From Streptomyces sp. 549 (GTDB lineage: Bacteria > Actinomycetota > Actinomycetes > Streptomycetales > Streptomycetaceae), in the NCBI RefSeq assembly GCF_030124175.1, contig NZ_JASKMT010000005.1, forward strand, positions 248,001 to 312,000: a stretch of DNA of 64,000 nucleotides, read 5' to 3'. The notes beneath the pieces are model-generated. The model ran no database searches and was not told the DNA's origin. It saw only the letters and a program-made list of their open reading frames with translations. Each line of letters opens with the position of its first letter. Position 1 is the stretch's first letter. This document shows positions 35,663-44,692 of this stretch, piece by piece. Position numbers and translations under genes: made by a program.

Positions 35663-36892
35663 TCAGAGTGCGACGCCGAGCAGGGCGTCGACGGTCCGGG
35701 AGACCAGGCCCGGCGCGCCCTCGTCGGTACCGCCGACGGCGGCCTGCGTCTCGGCCCAGAGGTCCACCGCCCGCAGCGCGGCGGGCGCGTCCAGGTCGTC
35801 GGCGAGCGCCTCGCGGACGGCGTCGAGCATGCCCTCCGCCGCCGGCCCGTCGGGCCGGGAGACCGCCGCGCGCCACCGGGCGAGCCGGGCGACGGCCTCG
35901 TCGAGGACCGCCTCGGTGTACTCCCAGTCGCTGCGGTAGTGGTGGGCGAGCAGCGCCAGCCGAATGGCGGCGGGGTCGGTGCCGGCGCGGCGCAGTGCCG
36001 AGACGAACACCAGGTTGCCCTTGGACTTCGACATCTTCTCGCCGTCCAGGGCGACCATGCCGGCGTGCACGTAGGACTGGGCGAAGGGGAACTCGCCGGT
36101 GAGCGCCTGGGCGTGCGAGGCGCCCATCTCGTGGTGCGGGAAGGCCAGGTCGGAGCCGCCGCCCTGCATGTCGAATCCCATGCCGAGGTGCTTCAGCGCG
36201 ATGGCGACGCACTCGATGTGCCAGCCGGGCCGGCCGGGGCCGAGCGAGTGGCCGTCCCAGTGCGGTTCGCCGTCCCGGGCTGCCATCCACAGCATCGGGT
36301 CGAGCGGGTTCTTCTTGCCCGGCCGGTCGGGGTCGCCGCCGCGCTCGGCGGACAGCTGCCGCATGGTGGCGGCGTCCAGGCCGGAGACCTCACCGAAGTG
36401 CGGGTCGGACTCGACGGAGAAGTAGACGTCGCCGTCCAGTTCGTAGGCGGCGCCGGAGTCCCGCAGCCGCTCCACCAGCGGCACGATGCCGGGTATGGCC
36501 TCCACCGCGCCGACGAAATGGGCGGGCGGCAGCATCCGCAGGGCCGTCATGTCCTCGCGGAACAGGGCGGTCTCACGCTCGGCGAGAGCGGCCCAGTCCT
36601 CGCCGGTGGCGAGCGCGCGCTCCAGGAGCGGATCGTCGACGTCGGTGACGTTCTGCACGTAGTGGACCTGCCGCTGGTTGTCGAGCCACACGCGCTGCAC
36701 GAGGTCGAACGCGTTGTAGGTCGCCGCGTGCCCCAGGTGGGTCGCGTCGTACGGCGTGATGCCGCAGACGTAGAGACGGGCGACGGGACCGTGGGCGAGG
36801 GTCACTCGCCCGCCGGTCGCGGTGTCGTGGATCCGGAGGTCGCGGCCCGTGCCGGGCAGGGCGGGGACCTCAGAGGCGGGCCAGGCATGCAT
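35663..36892 (-). CDS. mshC: Mycothiol ligase MshC
   Basis: A 409-residue cysteinyl-tRNA synthetase paralogue that joins cysteine to GlcN-inositol in mycothiol synthesis. The adenylation core is intact: [19 protein letters not shown] with zinc Cys and HLGH (HIGH motif), [19 protein letters not shown] and EKMSKSKGN (KMSKS). It is shorter than true CysRS (about 460), lacking the anticodon-binding tail, which identifies MshC. The [14 protein letters not shown] start is typical. It opens a minus-strand gene neighbourhood conserved in actinobacteria. Confidence 0.94.
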   Translation of the reverse strand: MHAWPASEVPALPGTGRDLRIHDTATGGRVTLAHGPVARLYVCGITPYDATHLGHAATYNAFDLVQRVWLDNQRQVHYVQNVTDVDDPLLERALATGEDWAALAERETALFREDMTALRMLPPAHFVGAVEAIPGIVPLVERLRDSGAAYELDGDVYFSVESDPHFGEVSGLDAATMRQLSAERGGDPDRPGKKNPLDPMLWMAARDGEPHWDGHSLGPGRPGWHIECVAIALKHLGMGFDMQGGGSDLAFPHHEMGASHAQALTGEFPFAQSYVHAGMVALDGEKMSKSKGNLVFVSALRRAGTDPAAIRLALLAHHYRSDWEYTEAVLDEAVARLARWRAAVSRPDGPAAEGMLDAVREALADDLDAPAALRAVDLWAETQAAVGGTDEGAPGLVSRTVDALLGVAL

Positions 36893-37030
36893 GCCGTCGA
36901 GCCTAACCGGCCGGATGTTGATCCTACGAACGGGACCAGCACAAAGGGCTGAATCCGTGGTCTTGCGCAACGGCTCCCGGGAGGCTCCGCGCGTCGGCCG
37001 ACGCCGCACCGGTCCGCGCCGGTCCGGGTG

Positions 37031-37915
37031 TCACACGGGCGGCCAGGGGATCGCCGGCCAGGCGCCCCCGGGCAGCGGGTGGCGGCCGGTGGACAGCAGC
37101 AGCTCGGTTCGCTTGCGCAGCGCGTCCAGCTCCCCCGCGCTCAGCAGCTCCGCCAGGCGGGTGGCGAGCACGGCACCGGCGGCCAGCTCCTCGGCGAGGC
37201 CGCGCAGCGGTGTGAGCGCCTCGCCCGGCAGCTCCTCCCCCGCCCAGCCCCACAGCAGGGTGCGCAGCTTGTCGTCGGTGTGGAAGGTGACGCCGTGGTC
37301 GATGGCGTACAGCCGGCCGTCCGGCTGCGGCAGCAGGTGGCCGCCCTTGCGGTCGGCGTTGTTGATCACGGCGTCGAGCACGGCGACCCGCCGCAGCCGT
37401 GCGTCGTCGGCGTGCACCAGCAGCGCGGTGCGCTCCGCACCCGGCTCCCCGGGCTCGCCGTCGCCCTCGTCACCGTCCAGGGCGACCAGGCCCACGGCCT
37501 TCCAGCCCGGCTCGGGCTCAGGTCCGTCCACCAGCGCCAGCAGCCCGTCGGCCGCCGTGCGCTCCGGCTCCGGGCTGTCCGGCAGCGGGCCCTGCCACTG
37601 CTGGCACATGCCCGCGCCGTACGGGCCCTCCCGCAGGACCGTCGGCGGCACCAGGTCCCAGCCCAAGGCGCGGCAGACGGCGTAGGCCGCGACCTCGCGA
37701 CGGGCCAGGGTCCCGTCGGGGAAGTCCCACAGCGGCCGCTCGCCCGCGGTCGGCTTGTAGACGCACGGCAGGCTCTCGTCCCCGTGCGACACGGTGGCGT
37801 AGAGCACCGCGTTGGACGCCTCGCGGATGTGGCCCACCACCGTCAGCTCGCCGGTGGCGAGCAGCTGTTCGGCGTTCACTCCGCCCCGCGGCGGTATCCG
37901 TTCTGGCGCGGGCAT
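37031..37915 (-). CDS. PI3/4-kinase-like protein, SCO1664 family
   Basis: A 294-residue protein of a conserved actinobacterial family (SCO1664 / TIGR03843) with distant resemblance to phosphatidylinositol 3/4-kinases. The VYKPTAGERPLWDFP segment contains a candidate ATP lysine. INNADRKGGHLL and the later YAIDHGVTFH resemble the kinase catalytic and metal-binding loops. Activity and substrate are unknown. The ATG at 37915 has GGAGGGA upstream and lies inside the end of the DUF3090 gene, a 40-base overlap that implies coupled translation. Confidence 0.88.
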   Translation of the reverse strand: MPAPERIPPRGGVNAEQLLATGELTVVGHIREASNAVLYATVSHGDESLPCVYKPTAGERPLWDFPDGTLARREVAAYAVCRALGWDLVPPTVLREGPYGAGMCQQWQGPLPDSPEPERTAADGLLALVDGPEPEPGWKAVGLVALDGDEGDGEPGEPGAERTALLVHADDARLRRVAVLDAVINNADRKGGHLLPQPDGRLYAIDHGVTFHTDDKLRTLLWGWAGEELPGEALTPLRGLAEELAAGAVLATRLAELLSAGELDALRKRTELLLSTGRHPLPGGAWPAIPWPPV

Positions 37916-38469
37916 ACGTGTCCCTCCGGGTCGAGCGGCAGACTGCACAGCGGGCAGGGCGGCCGGCCGGCGTTGACGACCTCCATGGCGCGCTTGGCGA
38001 AGGCGCGGGCCATCGGTCCGGTGAGCCGTACCCGCAGCATCGGCGGGCCGTTGTCCTCGTCCTGGAGCAGGCGCTCCTCGGCCTCGGCGAGGTCCTCCTC
38101 GGACTCCGCCTCCAACTCCACCAGCGCCTGCGCCTCGACGACCATGCGCTCGCTCTCGCCGTCCCAGGCCAGGGCCATGGTGCCGACCCGGAACTCCTCC
38201 TCGACCGGGCTCTGCAGCGGCGCGGTGTCGGTGAGTTCGTGCGGCGCGGTGGCAGGAACGGGGGCGCTGCCGCCGGTGCGCCGCACGACCTCGTCGAGCA
38301 GTTCGTCGATGCGCTCGGCGAGCGCCTCCACCTGGGCCTTCTCCAGGGCGACGCTCGTCGTGCGGGTGCCGTCCGATGCCTGGAGGTAGAAGGTCCGCCG
38401 TCCGGGCAGCCCCACCGTGCCGGCGATGAATCGGTCCGGGGGGTCGTAGAGGAAGACCTGACGGGACAC
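37876..38469 (-). CDS. DUF3090 family protein
   Basis: A 197-residue protein starting MSRQVFLYDPPDRFIAGTVG, the hallmark of DUF3090. A central acidic helical region (about 115-140) is followed by a C-terminal zinc-ribbon-like CPLCSLPLDPEGHVC, absent or variable in other families. Function is unknown. A GTG start at 38469 is used: GGAGCAGG lies 4-6 bases upstream, and homologues begin at this residue. It sits between a histidine phosphatase gene and the SCO1664-family gene, an arrangement also found in mycobacteria (Rv2133c-Rv2135c, from memory). Confidence 0.9.
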   Translation of the reverse strand: MSRQVFLYDPPDRFIAGTVGLPGRRTFYLQASDGTRTTSVALEKAQVEALAERIDELLDEVVRRTGGSAPVPATAPHELTDTAPLQSPVEEEFRVGTMALAWDGESERMVVEAQALVELEAESEEDLAEAEERLLQDEDNGPPMLRVRLTGPMARAFAKRAMEVVNAGRPPCPLCSLPLDPEGHVCPRQNGYRRGAE

Positions 38470-38534
38470 GACCTGCTCCAACGGTTTCGGCTACTGGGGT
38501 ACTGGCACCCTACTGCCCGCGCTGATCAACCCGC

Positions 38535-39245
38535 TCACACACCGCCGCCCACGACGGCGTCCGACCCGCTCGGCGTGGCTGCCGAAGCCGACGCCCCCGC
38601 CGCCTCCGCTGCGCTCGGCGCGAGCGCGCCCAGATCGCCGGTGTCGCCCAGGCGCACCACGAACGGCCGCAGCGCGGTGTAGCGGATGGCGGTGACGCTG
38701 CCGGGCTCCACCGAGACCCGCTGGAACAGGTCCAGGTGCATGCCGAGGGCGTCGGCCACCAGGGACTTGATGATGTCGCCGTGCGAGCACACCAGGTAGA
38801 GCGCGTCGGGGCCGTACTCGGCCGCCACGTGGGCGTTCCACTCCCGGACGGCCTCCACCGCGCGCTGCTGCATGGCGCGCATCGACTCGCCGCCGGGGAA
38901 CACCGCCGCACTGGGGTGCTGCTGCACGGTGGTCATCAGCGGCTCGTCCATCAGTTCGCCGAGCTTGCGGCCCGTCCAGGCACCGTAGTCGCACTCGTTG
39001 ACCCGCTCGTCGACGTGCACGGCCAGTCCGGGTCGGGCGGCTGCGAGCGGTGCGAGCGTCTGGCCGCAGCGCAGCAGCGGGCTGCGCACGGCGGTGGCGA
39101 GCGGCAGCGCCGCGAGACGGCCGGGCAGGGCGGCGGCCTGGGCGGCGCCGTGCTCGTCGAGCGACACGTCGGGAGTGCGGCCCGCGAGCAGTCCCGAGGT
39201 GTTGGCGGTGGACCGTCCGTGACGCACAAGCAGCAGCGTGGGCAT
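38535..39245 (-). CDS. Histidine phosphatase, MSMEG_4193 family
   Basis: A 236-residue phosphoglycerate-mutase-like phosphatase. The catalytic RHG lies at residues 8-10 (LLLVRHGRSTANT), the second arginine in RSPLLRCGQT, the acid residue near NECDYGAWTG and the second histidine in VCSHGDIIK. The C-terminal 35 residues are Ala/Ser/Gly-rich. The substrate is unknown. It is the most upstream gene of the block phosphatase, DUF3090, kinase-like, mshC, and may be cotranscribed with the next gene 65 bases downstream. Confidence 0.9.
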   Translation of the reverse strand: MPTLLLVRHGRSTANTSGLLAGRTPDVSLDEHGAAQAAALPGRLAALPLATAVRSPLLRCGQTLAPLAAARPGLAVHVDERVNECDYGAWTGRKLGELMDEPLMTTVQQHPSAAVFPGGESMRAMQQRAVEAVREWNAHVAAEYGPDALYLVCSHGDIIKSLVADALGMHLDLFQRVSVEPGSVTAIRYTALRPFVVRLGDTGDLGALAPSAAEAAGASASAATPSGSDAVVGGGV

Positions 39246-39423
39246 GGCAGCCAGCGTAGGCCACCGTGCGGATGGGACAGTCGGCCGGGCGCGGGGGCGG
39301 GCGAAACCGCCGGACGGGTGAATCCGGATGCGGCCCGTAACCCGGCCGGGCGGTGGGCGTTGTCCCTGGTGACGGCCGTGGCGGGGAGGACCCCCGAGCC
39401 CCCACCACGGCCGCGGTACCTCC

Positions 39424-39454
39424 GTAGGGCCCGCCGGACACCGGCGGGCCCTAC
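39424..39454 (-). terminator. Terminator downstream of the LLM oxidoreductase gene
   Basis: A perfect 14-base-pair stem, gtagggcccgccgg with its complement, around the loop aca, 41 bases past the stop. Confidence 0.85.
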
Positions 39455-39495
39455 GCGCTGCCTGCCACCGTCGGGGGCTGCGCCGGCCGCGCGGG

Positions 39496-40545
39496 TCAGC
39501 TCAGACCGGCGCGCTCCAGCGCCTCGACGCCGGTGCGCAGCGAGGTCATCCGCTCCTCCAGCGTGAAACCGGCGGGCGCCAGGGACAGGGTGGTGGCGCC
39601 CGCGTCGGCGTAGGCCTGCATGCGGTCGGCGATGCGCTCGACGGGACCGAGCAGCGCGGTGGAGTCGATCAGCTCGCGCGGCACCGCGGCGGCCGCGCCC
39701 TCCTTGTCGCCGGACAGGTACTTGTCCTGGATCTCGGCGGCTTCCTTCTCGTAGCCCATGCGCTGGGCGAGCTTGTTGTAGAAGTTCTGCTTGCGGCTGC
39801 CCATGCCGCCGACGTACAGCGCGGTGTAGGGGCGGAACATGTCGGCGAGCGCGTCCACGTCGTCGCCGACGGCCATCGGCACCGTGGGGCAGACGTCGAA
39901 GCCGTCGAGGTCCTTGCCGGCCTTGGCCCGGCCGGCGCGCAGTGCGCCGAGCGTGGTCTCCTCGGCGTGCTCGGGGGCGAAGAAGATCAGCAGCGCGCCG
40001 TCGGCGATCTCGCCGGTCTGCTCCAGGTTCTTCGGGCCGATCGCCGCGATGTAGAGCGGGATGTGCTCGCGTACGGGGTGCACGGTGAGCTTGAGCGGCT
40101 TGCCGGGCCCGTCGGGCAGCGGCAGCGTCCAGTGCTCGCCGCTGTGGCTGAGCCGTTCCCGGCTCATGGCCTTGCGCACGATCTCGACGTACTCGCGGGT
40201 GCGGGCGAGCGGCTTGTCGAACTTCACGCCGTACCAGCCCTCGGAGACCTGCGGCCCCGAGACGCCCAGGCCGAGGCGGAAACGCCCGCCGGAGAGCGAG
40301 TCGAGGGTGGCCGCGGTCATGGCGGTCATGGCGGGTGTGCGGGCGGGGATCTGGAGGATCGCCGAGCCGACGTCGATGCGCTCGGTCTGGGCCGCCACCC
40401 AGGACAGGACGGTGGGTGCGTCCGAGCCGTACGCCTCCGCCGCCCAGCAGACGGCGTAGCCGAGGCGGTCCGCCTCCCGCGCGACGGCGAGGTTGTCCTG
40501 GTCCATCCCGGCACCCCAGTAGCCGAGGTTGATCCCGAGTCGCAT
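39496..40545 (-). CDS. LLM-class F420-dependent oxidoreductase
   Basis: A 349-residue luciferase-like TIM-barrel enzyme of the F420 branch (MRLGINLGYWG start, ATLDSLSGGRFRLGLGVSGPQV in the middle). Coenzyme F420 is the expected hydride carrier, as usual for the MSMEG_2516/TIGR03559-like group in Streptomyces, but FMN cannot be excluded. The substrate is unknown. The ATG at 40545 has AAGGGGAG upstream. A perfect 14-base palindrome lies 10 bases before the start codon, suggesting repression by a TetR-type protein encoded elsewhere. Confidence 0.9.
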   Translation of the reverse strand: MRLGINLGYWGAGMDQDNLAVAREADRLGYAVCWAAEAYGSDAPTVLSWVAAQTERIDVGSAILQIPARTPAMTAMTAATLDSLSGGRFRLGLGVSGPQVSEGWYGVKFDKPLARTREYVEIVRKAMSRERLSHSGEHWTLPLPDGPGKPLKLTVHPVREHIPLYIAAIGPKNLEQTGEIADGALLIFFAPEHAEETTLGALRAGRAKAGKDLDGFDVCPTVPMAVGDDVDALADMFRPYTALYVGGMGSRKQNFYNKLAQRMGYEKEAAEIQDKYLSGDKEGAAAAVPRELIDSTALLGPVERIADRMQAYADAGATTLSLAPAGFTLEERMTSLRTGVEALERAGLS

Positions 40546-40555
40546 CGCGCTCCCC

Positions 40556-40569
40556 TTACTGATCAGTAA
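40556..40569. promoter_or_regulatory. Perfect palindrome TTACTGATCAGTAA, candidate operator
   Basis: A 14-base perfect dyad, A/T-rich against a GC-rich background, between the LLM oxidoreductase start (10 bases away) and the divergent aldo/keto reductase start (51 bases away). It resembles short TetR-family operators. No TetR gene is nearby. Confidence 0.55.
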
Positions 40570-40619
40570 CGTCTTTGTCCCCCGGACTCTAGCGCGGGCC
40601 GGAAGTACTCTCAACGCCC

Positions 40620-41627
40620 GTGGAGCTCAGACAGCTGGGGCGCACCGGCCTGCGGGTGTCCCGAATCGGGCTGGGCACGCTCACCTGGGGCCGGGAGGCC
40701 GACGAGCCCGTGGGGCGCGTGTCCGCCGAACAGAACGCGGCGGAGTTGCTGAAGACCTTCTGGGAGGCCGGCGGCACTCTCGTCGACACCGCCGACGTGT
40801 ACGCCGACGGCGGCGCGGAGTACCTGCTGGGCCGCATGCTGGACGTCCTGGTCCCGCGGGCCGAGCTGGTCGTCGCCACGAAGGCGGGCAGCGTGCCCGA
40901 CCCCGACCGGCGTTTCGACTGCTCCCGCGGCCGCCTGCTGGCCGCCCTCGACGCCTCGCTGGAGCGGCTGGGCACCGACTACGTCGACCTGTGGCAGGTG
41001 CACGCCTTCGATCCGGGCACGCCCCTGGAGGAGACCCTGCACGCGCTGGACATCGCAGTCGGCAGCGGACGGGCCCGGTACGCGGGGGTCACCGACTTCC
41101 GGGGCTGGCAGCTGGCCAAGGCCGCCACCTGGCAGCTCGCCGCGCCCGGGGCACGCAGCCGGCTCGCCGGAGCACAGGCCGAGTACTCGCTGCTGCAGCG
41201 CGGAGCGGAGCGGGAGCTGCTGCCCGCGGCGCTCGACCTCGGGGTGGGGCTGCTGCCGTCCTCGCCGCTGGGCCGGGGCGTCCTGACCGGCAAGTACCGG
41301 GGCGGCGAGGTGCCGCCGGACTCCCGCGCCGCGTCCCCCAAGTGGGCCGGGTTCGTCGCCCCCTATCTCGGGGACGCCGCCGGACGGGTGGTGGACGCGC
41401 TCGCCACGGCAGCCGACGGGCTCGCCGTGACGCCGCTCCAGGTGGCGCTGGCCTGGGTCAGGGACCGGCCCGGCGTGGCCGCACCGATCGTCGGAGCCCG
41501 CACGTCGGCCCAGCTCAGCGAGGCGCTGTCAGTGGAAGCCCTTAGTCTTCCTGACGAGATCACCAGGGCGCTCGACGACGTGTCGGCACCCGGACGCCAC
41601 GACCCCGATCACGACTGGAGCGCGTAA
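40620..41627 (+). CDS. Aldo/keto reductase
   Basis: A 335-residue NADPH-dependent oxidoreductase of the AKR TIM-barrel superfamily. The catalytic tetrad is recognisable: Asp and Tyr in DTADVYADG, Lys in VVATKAG, His in WQVHAFD. The C-terminal cofactor-binding segment AAPIVGART is also present. The substrate is unknown. The GTG start at 40620 gives MELRQLGRTGLRVS, a typical AKR opening. The RecD-like gene starts immediately after its TAA stop, so the two are probably translated together. Confidence 0.92.
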   Translation: MELRQLGRTGLRVSRIGLGTLTWGREADEPVGRVSAEQNAAELLKTFWEAGGTLVDTADVYADGGAEYLLGRMLDVLVPRAELVVATKAGSVPDPDRRFDCSRGRLLAALDASLERLGTDYVDLWQVHAFDPGTPLEETLHALDIAVGSGRARYAGVTDFRGWQLAKAATWQLAAPGARSRLAGAQAEYSLLQRGAERELLPAALDLGVGLLPSSPLGRGVLTGKYRGGEVPPDSRAASPKWAGFVAPYLGDAAGRVVDALATAADGLAVTPLQVALAWVRDRPGVAAPIVGARTSAQLSEALSVEALSLPDEITRALDDVSAPGRHDPDHDWSA

Positions 41628-43904
41628 GTGACCACTCCCCGGGAGCCGCACGACTCGCCGGACCCGCCGGACCCGTCCGCCAGCCGGGCGGACGTCCCGG
41701 CGGACGCCCCGGCAGACGCCCCGCAGGGCACTGGGCCCGCCGGTGGCGAACCGCCCGCGCCCCAGGGGGAGGCGGCAGGAGCGGCCACGTCCCCGCCGGA
41801 GGAGAGCGAAGGCGGGGCCGCCGGTGCGACGGCGCCGGACGAGGGCGCGGGCGACGGCGCGAGCCAGCCGCCGTCCGGAGCGGCCCCTCCCTCGCCGCAC
41901 CCACCGCCCGCCGGGGCCGGCCCGCGCGGCAAGGCCGCGGAACTGCTCGCCGCGGTACGCGCGGTGGAGAGCGGCGAGCGTGCGGCCACGGAGTTCTTCG
42001 CCGCCCCGCAGCCCGCCGCACGCCCGGCCCGGCCGGCCCGTCCGGGTGTGCCCGCGCCGGCCCGCACCGCGGCCGGCCCGCAGGCACCGGGTGCGGCGCC
42101 CGTCCCCGACGGCGTCCGGGCGGTGCTCACCGAGGGCGGCGCACTGGCCGAGCTGGCCGGGGCGGTGACGGCGGCCCTCGGCCCGCAGGCCGAGGAGGCG
42201 CTGCGCGCCGACCCGTGGCAGCTGCTGGCGGTGGCCGGCGTGGCGCCCGAGCAGGCCGACGGCTTCGCCCGGGCACTTCTCGGGCCGCAGGCCGAGCCGG
42301 ACGACCCGCGGCGCGGACAGGCCCTGGTGACCTGGCTGCTGGAGCGGGCGGCCCGCACCGGCCACACCGTGCAGGAAGCCGCCGAGCTTGCCGCCGCGCT
42401 CACCGCGCACGGCGTGAAGGACGCCGAGGAGGCGATCCGGGAGGCCGTGGACGAGGGCCTGGTCCTGGTCTTCCAGGACACCCCTCCCGGCACCGGCGCC
42501 CCCGCGGAGGCGGCAGCCGAGGGCGAGGAGGAGGCGCCGGTCGAGGTGCTCTTCGGCCTCGACCGCTGGGCGCTGGCCGAGGAGAGCCTCGCCGACGGGG
42601 TCAACCGGCTGCTCACCACCTTCACCCCCGATGACGCCCGGTCCGAGGGCTGGGCCGCCGCGGCGGCTGCCGCCCCCTCGCCGTCCGCGGCGGAGCTGGT
42701 CCGGGCGGCCGCCTCGGCGGGCGTCGTCGTGCACACCGGCGGCGAGGCGGCCCGCGCGGAGCCCGCCGCCGTGGTCGCCGCCGCCCGGGCCATGGGGCTG
42801 CGGGCCTGCGTTGCGGTGCACAGCGAGGACGGTGTCCGCCGCGCCTCCCCGCCCGCTGGCGAGCGCGCCTCTCCGCCCCCTGGCGACCGGGCGGCCGAAG
42901 GAACCGGGCCGGACACCGCACCGCCCGCCGGGGAGTCCGAGCCGGCGGTGGTGACGGTCGCGGGGCTGCTGGCCGGGCTGGAGGGCCCCGGCCGGGACGA
43001 GGACGGCGTCCTCGCCCTCGACGTGCTGGCCGTGCTCGACGCCCCGCAGCTCGACGCGGAGACGGCGGCGGCCCTGGTGGAGTCCCTGCCGGACGGCGCC
43101 CGCCTGCTACTCAGCGGCGATCCGCAGGTCCTCGGCTCGGCGGGCCCCGGCCAGGTCCTCGCCGACCTCGTGGCGTCGGCCGCGTGCCCCCGGGTGGTCT
43201 CCCGCACCCCCGACCCGGGGCCACTGGGCGAACTGGTCTCCGGGATCGGCATCGGCGAGTTGCAGCAGGTCCAGGCTCCGGACCGGGAACTGGTCATCGT
43301 GGCCGTGCAGGACGCGGGCGAGGCCGTGCACCGCACCGTGCAGCTCGTCGCCGACTCCGTGCCCCGGGTGATCGGCGTGGCCGCCGAGCAGACCCAGGTC
43401 ATCACGCCCGGCCACGGCGGCGCGGCCGGCACCCGGGCGCTGAACGCCGCACTGAAGGAGCGCTTCAACCCCGGCCCCGGCCGGTTCGGCGGCTTCGACG
43501 TGGGCGACCGGGTCGTGTACTCGCCCGCCCCGGGCCGGTGCCTCACCGGCGCGGTCGTGTCGGCGGACGCCGAGGGCCTGCGCCTGGACATCGGCGGCCG
43601 GCCCGTCACGGTCGCTCCCGAACAGGTGCCGCAGGCCGTCCGCCACGGCTGGGCCGTCACCGCGCACCAGGCGGCGGGGCGCCGCTGGCCGGCCGTCGTG
43701 GTCGTGCTGCCGGGGGACGCGGGCCAGTTGCTGGACCGGCCCTGGGTGTACACCGCGTTCAGCCGCGGTGAACGTCATGTCTCCGTGGTGCACGGGGTGC
43801 AGGACGCGCTGCCGCGCGCGGTGGCCGAACGGCCCGGCCGGCCGCGGCGGACCCGGCTGCGGGCGCTGCTCAGCCCCCGACCGGAGCCGGCAGCGGCGCA
43901 GTGA
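41628..43904 (+). CDS. RecD2-like helicase homologue without recognisable Walker A
   Basis: A 758-residue protein. Residues 1-165 are a Pro/Ala/Gly-rich disordered region. A RecD2-like helix-hairpin-helix stretch follows (about 190-250; DPWQLLAVAGVAPEQADGFA). A helicase-like region has motif III-like LLLSGDPQVLGSAGPGQVLADL (about 490) and a UvrD/RecD C-terminal fold (AVTAHQAAGRRWPAVVVVLP, YTAFSRG). At the Walker A position the sequence reads VVVHTGGEAARAEPAAV with no GKT, and the DExx position reads LDAPQLD. ATPase activity is therefore doubtful. The GTG start abuts the upstream stop codon. Confidence 0.85.
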   Translation: MTTPREPHDSPDPPDPSASRADVPADAPADAPQGTGPAGGEPPAPQGEAAGAATSPPEESEGGAAGATAPDEGAGDGASQPPSGAAPPSPHPPPAGAGPRGKAAELLAAVRAVESGERAATEFFAAPQPAARPARPARPGVPAPARTAAGPQAPGAAPVPDGVRAVLTEGGALAELAGAVTAALGPQAEEALRADPWQLLAVAGVAPEQADGFARALLGPQAEPDDPRRGQALVTWLLERAARTGHTVQEAAELAAALTAHGVKDAEEAIREAVDEGLVLVFQDTPPGTGAPAEAAAEGEEEAPVEVLFGLDRWALAEESLADGVNRLLTTFTPDDARSEGWAAAAAAAPSPSAAELVRAAASAGVVVHTGGEAARAEPAAVVAAARAMGLRACVAVHSEDGVRRASPPAGERASPPPGDRAAEGTGPDTAPPAGESEPAVVTVAGLLAGLEGPGRDEDGVLALDVLAVLDAPQLDAETAAALVESLPDGARLLLSGDPQVLGSAGPGQVLADLVASAACPRVVSRTPDPGPLGELVSGIGIGELQQVQAPDRELVIVAVQDAGEAVHRTVQLVADSVPRVIGVAAEQTQVITPGHGGAAGTRALNAALKERFNPGPGRFGGFDVGDRVVYSPAPGRCLTGAVVSADAEGLRLDIGGRPVTVAPEQVPQAVRHGWAVTAHQAAGRRWPAVVVVLPGDAGQLLDRPWVYTAFSRGERHVSVVHGVQDALPRAVAERPGRPRRTRLRALLSPRPEPAAAQ

Positions 43905-43909
43905 GGCCC

Positions 43910-43961
43910 GGTCGGGTGGCGCGCCGTTCCTCCCAGCGGAGGCCCGGAGCACCACCCGGCC
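43910..43961. terminator. Possible terminator between converging genes
   Basis: Arms ggtcgggtgg and ccacccggcc pair with one wobble around a 32-base loop that can form smaller pairs. Moderate evidence only. Confidence 0.4.
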
Positions 43962-43970
43962 GTCCGGCCG

Positions 43971-44645
43971 CTACCTGAGCGGCTGGTCCTCGTCGTCGGG
44001 GCCGTAGAGGTCGTCGTCGAAGACGGAGCTGACGTCGAACCGGCACAGCACCCGTTCGGCGTCGGCCGTGTCGAAGGGCGCGGACAGCCACTCCCCCGGC
44101 TCGGAGGGCTCCTCGGCGGCGACCACCCACAGGGTGGAGTCGCCCTCCTCCAGGCCGAACTCCTTGTGGCGGCTGGAGATCTCGTCGGCCTCGAACTCGC
44201 CGAACAGCACACCCAGCGCGGCGTGCACGCTGCTGCCCGCGGACTGCGGCTCGTCACCGGCGACGTCCGCCGAGTCCGGGTCCAGGTCGGAGATGCGCTG
44301 GGCCTGCGCGAGCAGCCGCAGCGGCTCGGTGACGGTGTAGTCGCGGCGGACGAACACACTGATCGCGCTCGGCTCGTCCGGGCCCAGGTATCCGGCGGTG
44401 GGTTCGGAACCGGGGATCTCGAACGGCGTGACCTCGTCGTAGGCGTCGTAAAGCAGCTCGTCGTACGCTTCACCGGCCGCGGCCAGCTCGTTGAACGCGG
44501 CGTAGACACCGGCGTCGGCCTCGGCGTCCTCGGAACCGTCCGAGGGCCGTCGTTCGATGGCGTCGAGGTGACGGTCCAGCGCGGTCTTCAGCGCCTCTAC
44601 GGCGGCACGTACCTCGGCAGCGGTGGGCTGCGCAGCATCAGACAT
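43971..44645 (-). CDS. Conserved hypothetical acidic protein
   Basis: A 224-residue, strongly acidic protein with no signal peptide or membrane segment. The N-terminal helix region (about 8-40; AAEVRAAVEALKTALDRHLDAIE) is followed by an alpha/beta region ending in an acidic tail (FDDDLYGPDDEDQPLR). The family is not recognised; similar proteins appear confined to Streptomyces relatives, to the best of memory. The ATG at 44645 is chosen because MSDAAQPTAAEVRAAVEALK begins a regular helix. It diverges from the DUF5703 gene across 47 bases. Confidence 0.75.
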   Translation of the reverse strand: MSDAAQPTAAEVRAAVEALKTALDRHLDAIERRPSDGSEDAEADAGVYAAFNELAAAGEAYDELLYDAYDEVTPFEIPGSEPTAGYLGPDEPSAISVFVRRDYTVTEPLRLLAQAQRISDLDPDSADVAGDEPQSAGSSVHAALGVLFGEFEADEISSRHKEFGLEEGDSTLWVVAAEEPSEPGEWLSAPFDTADAERVLCRFDVSSVFDDDLYGPDDEDQPLR

Positions 44646-44692
44646 AGTGCAGACGCTATCCGTAGACAGCCCCTGCACGCACAATAGATGCG

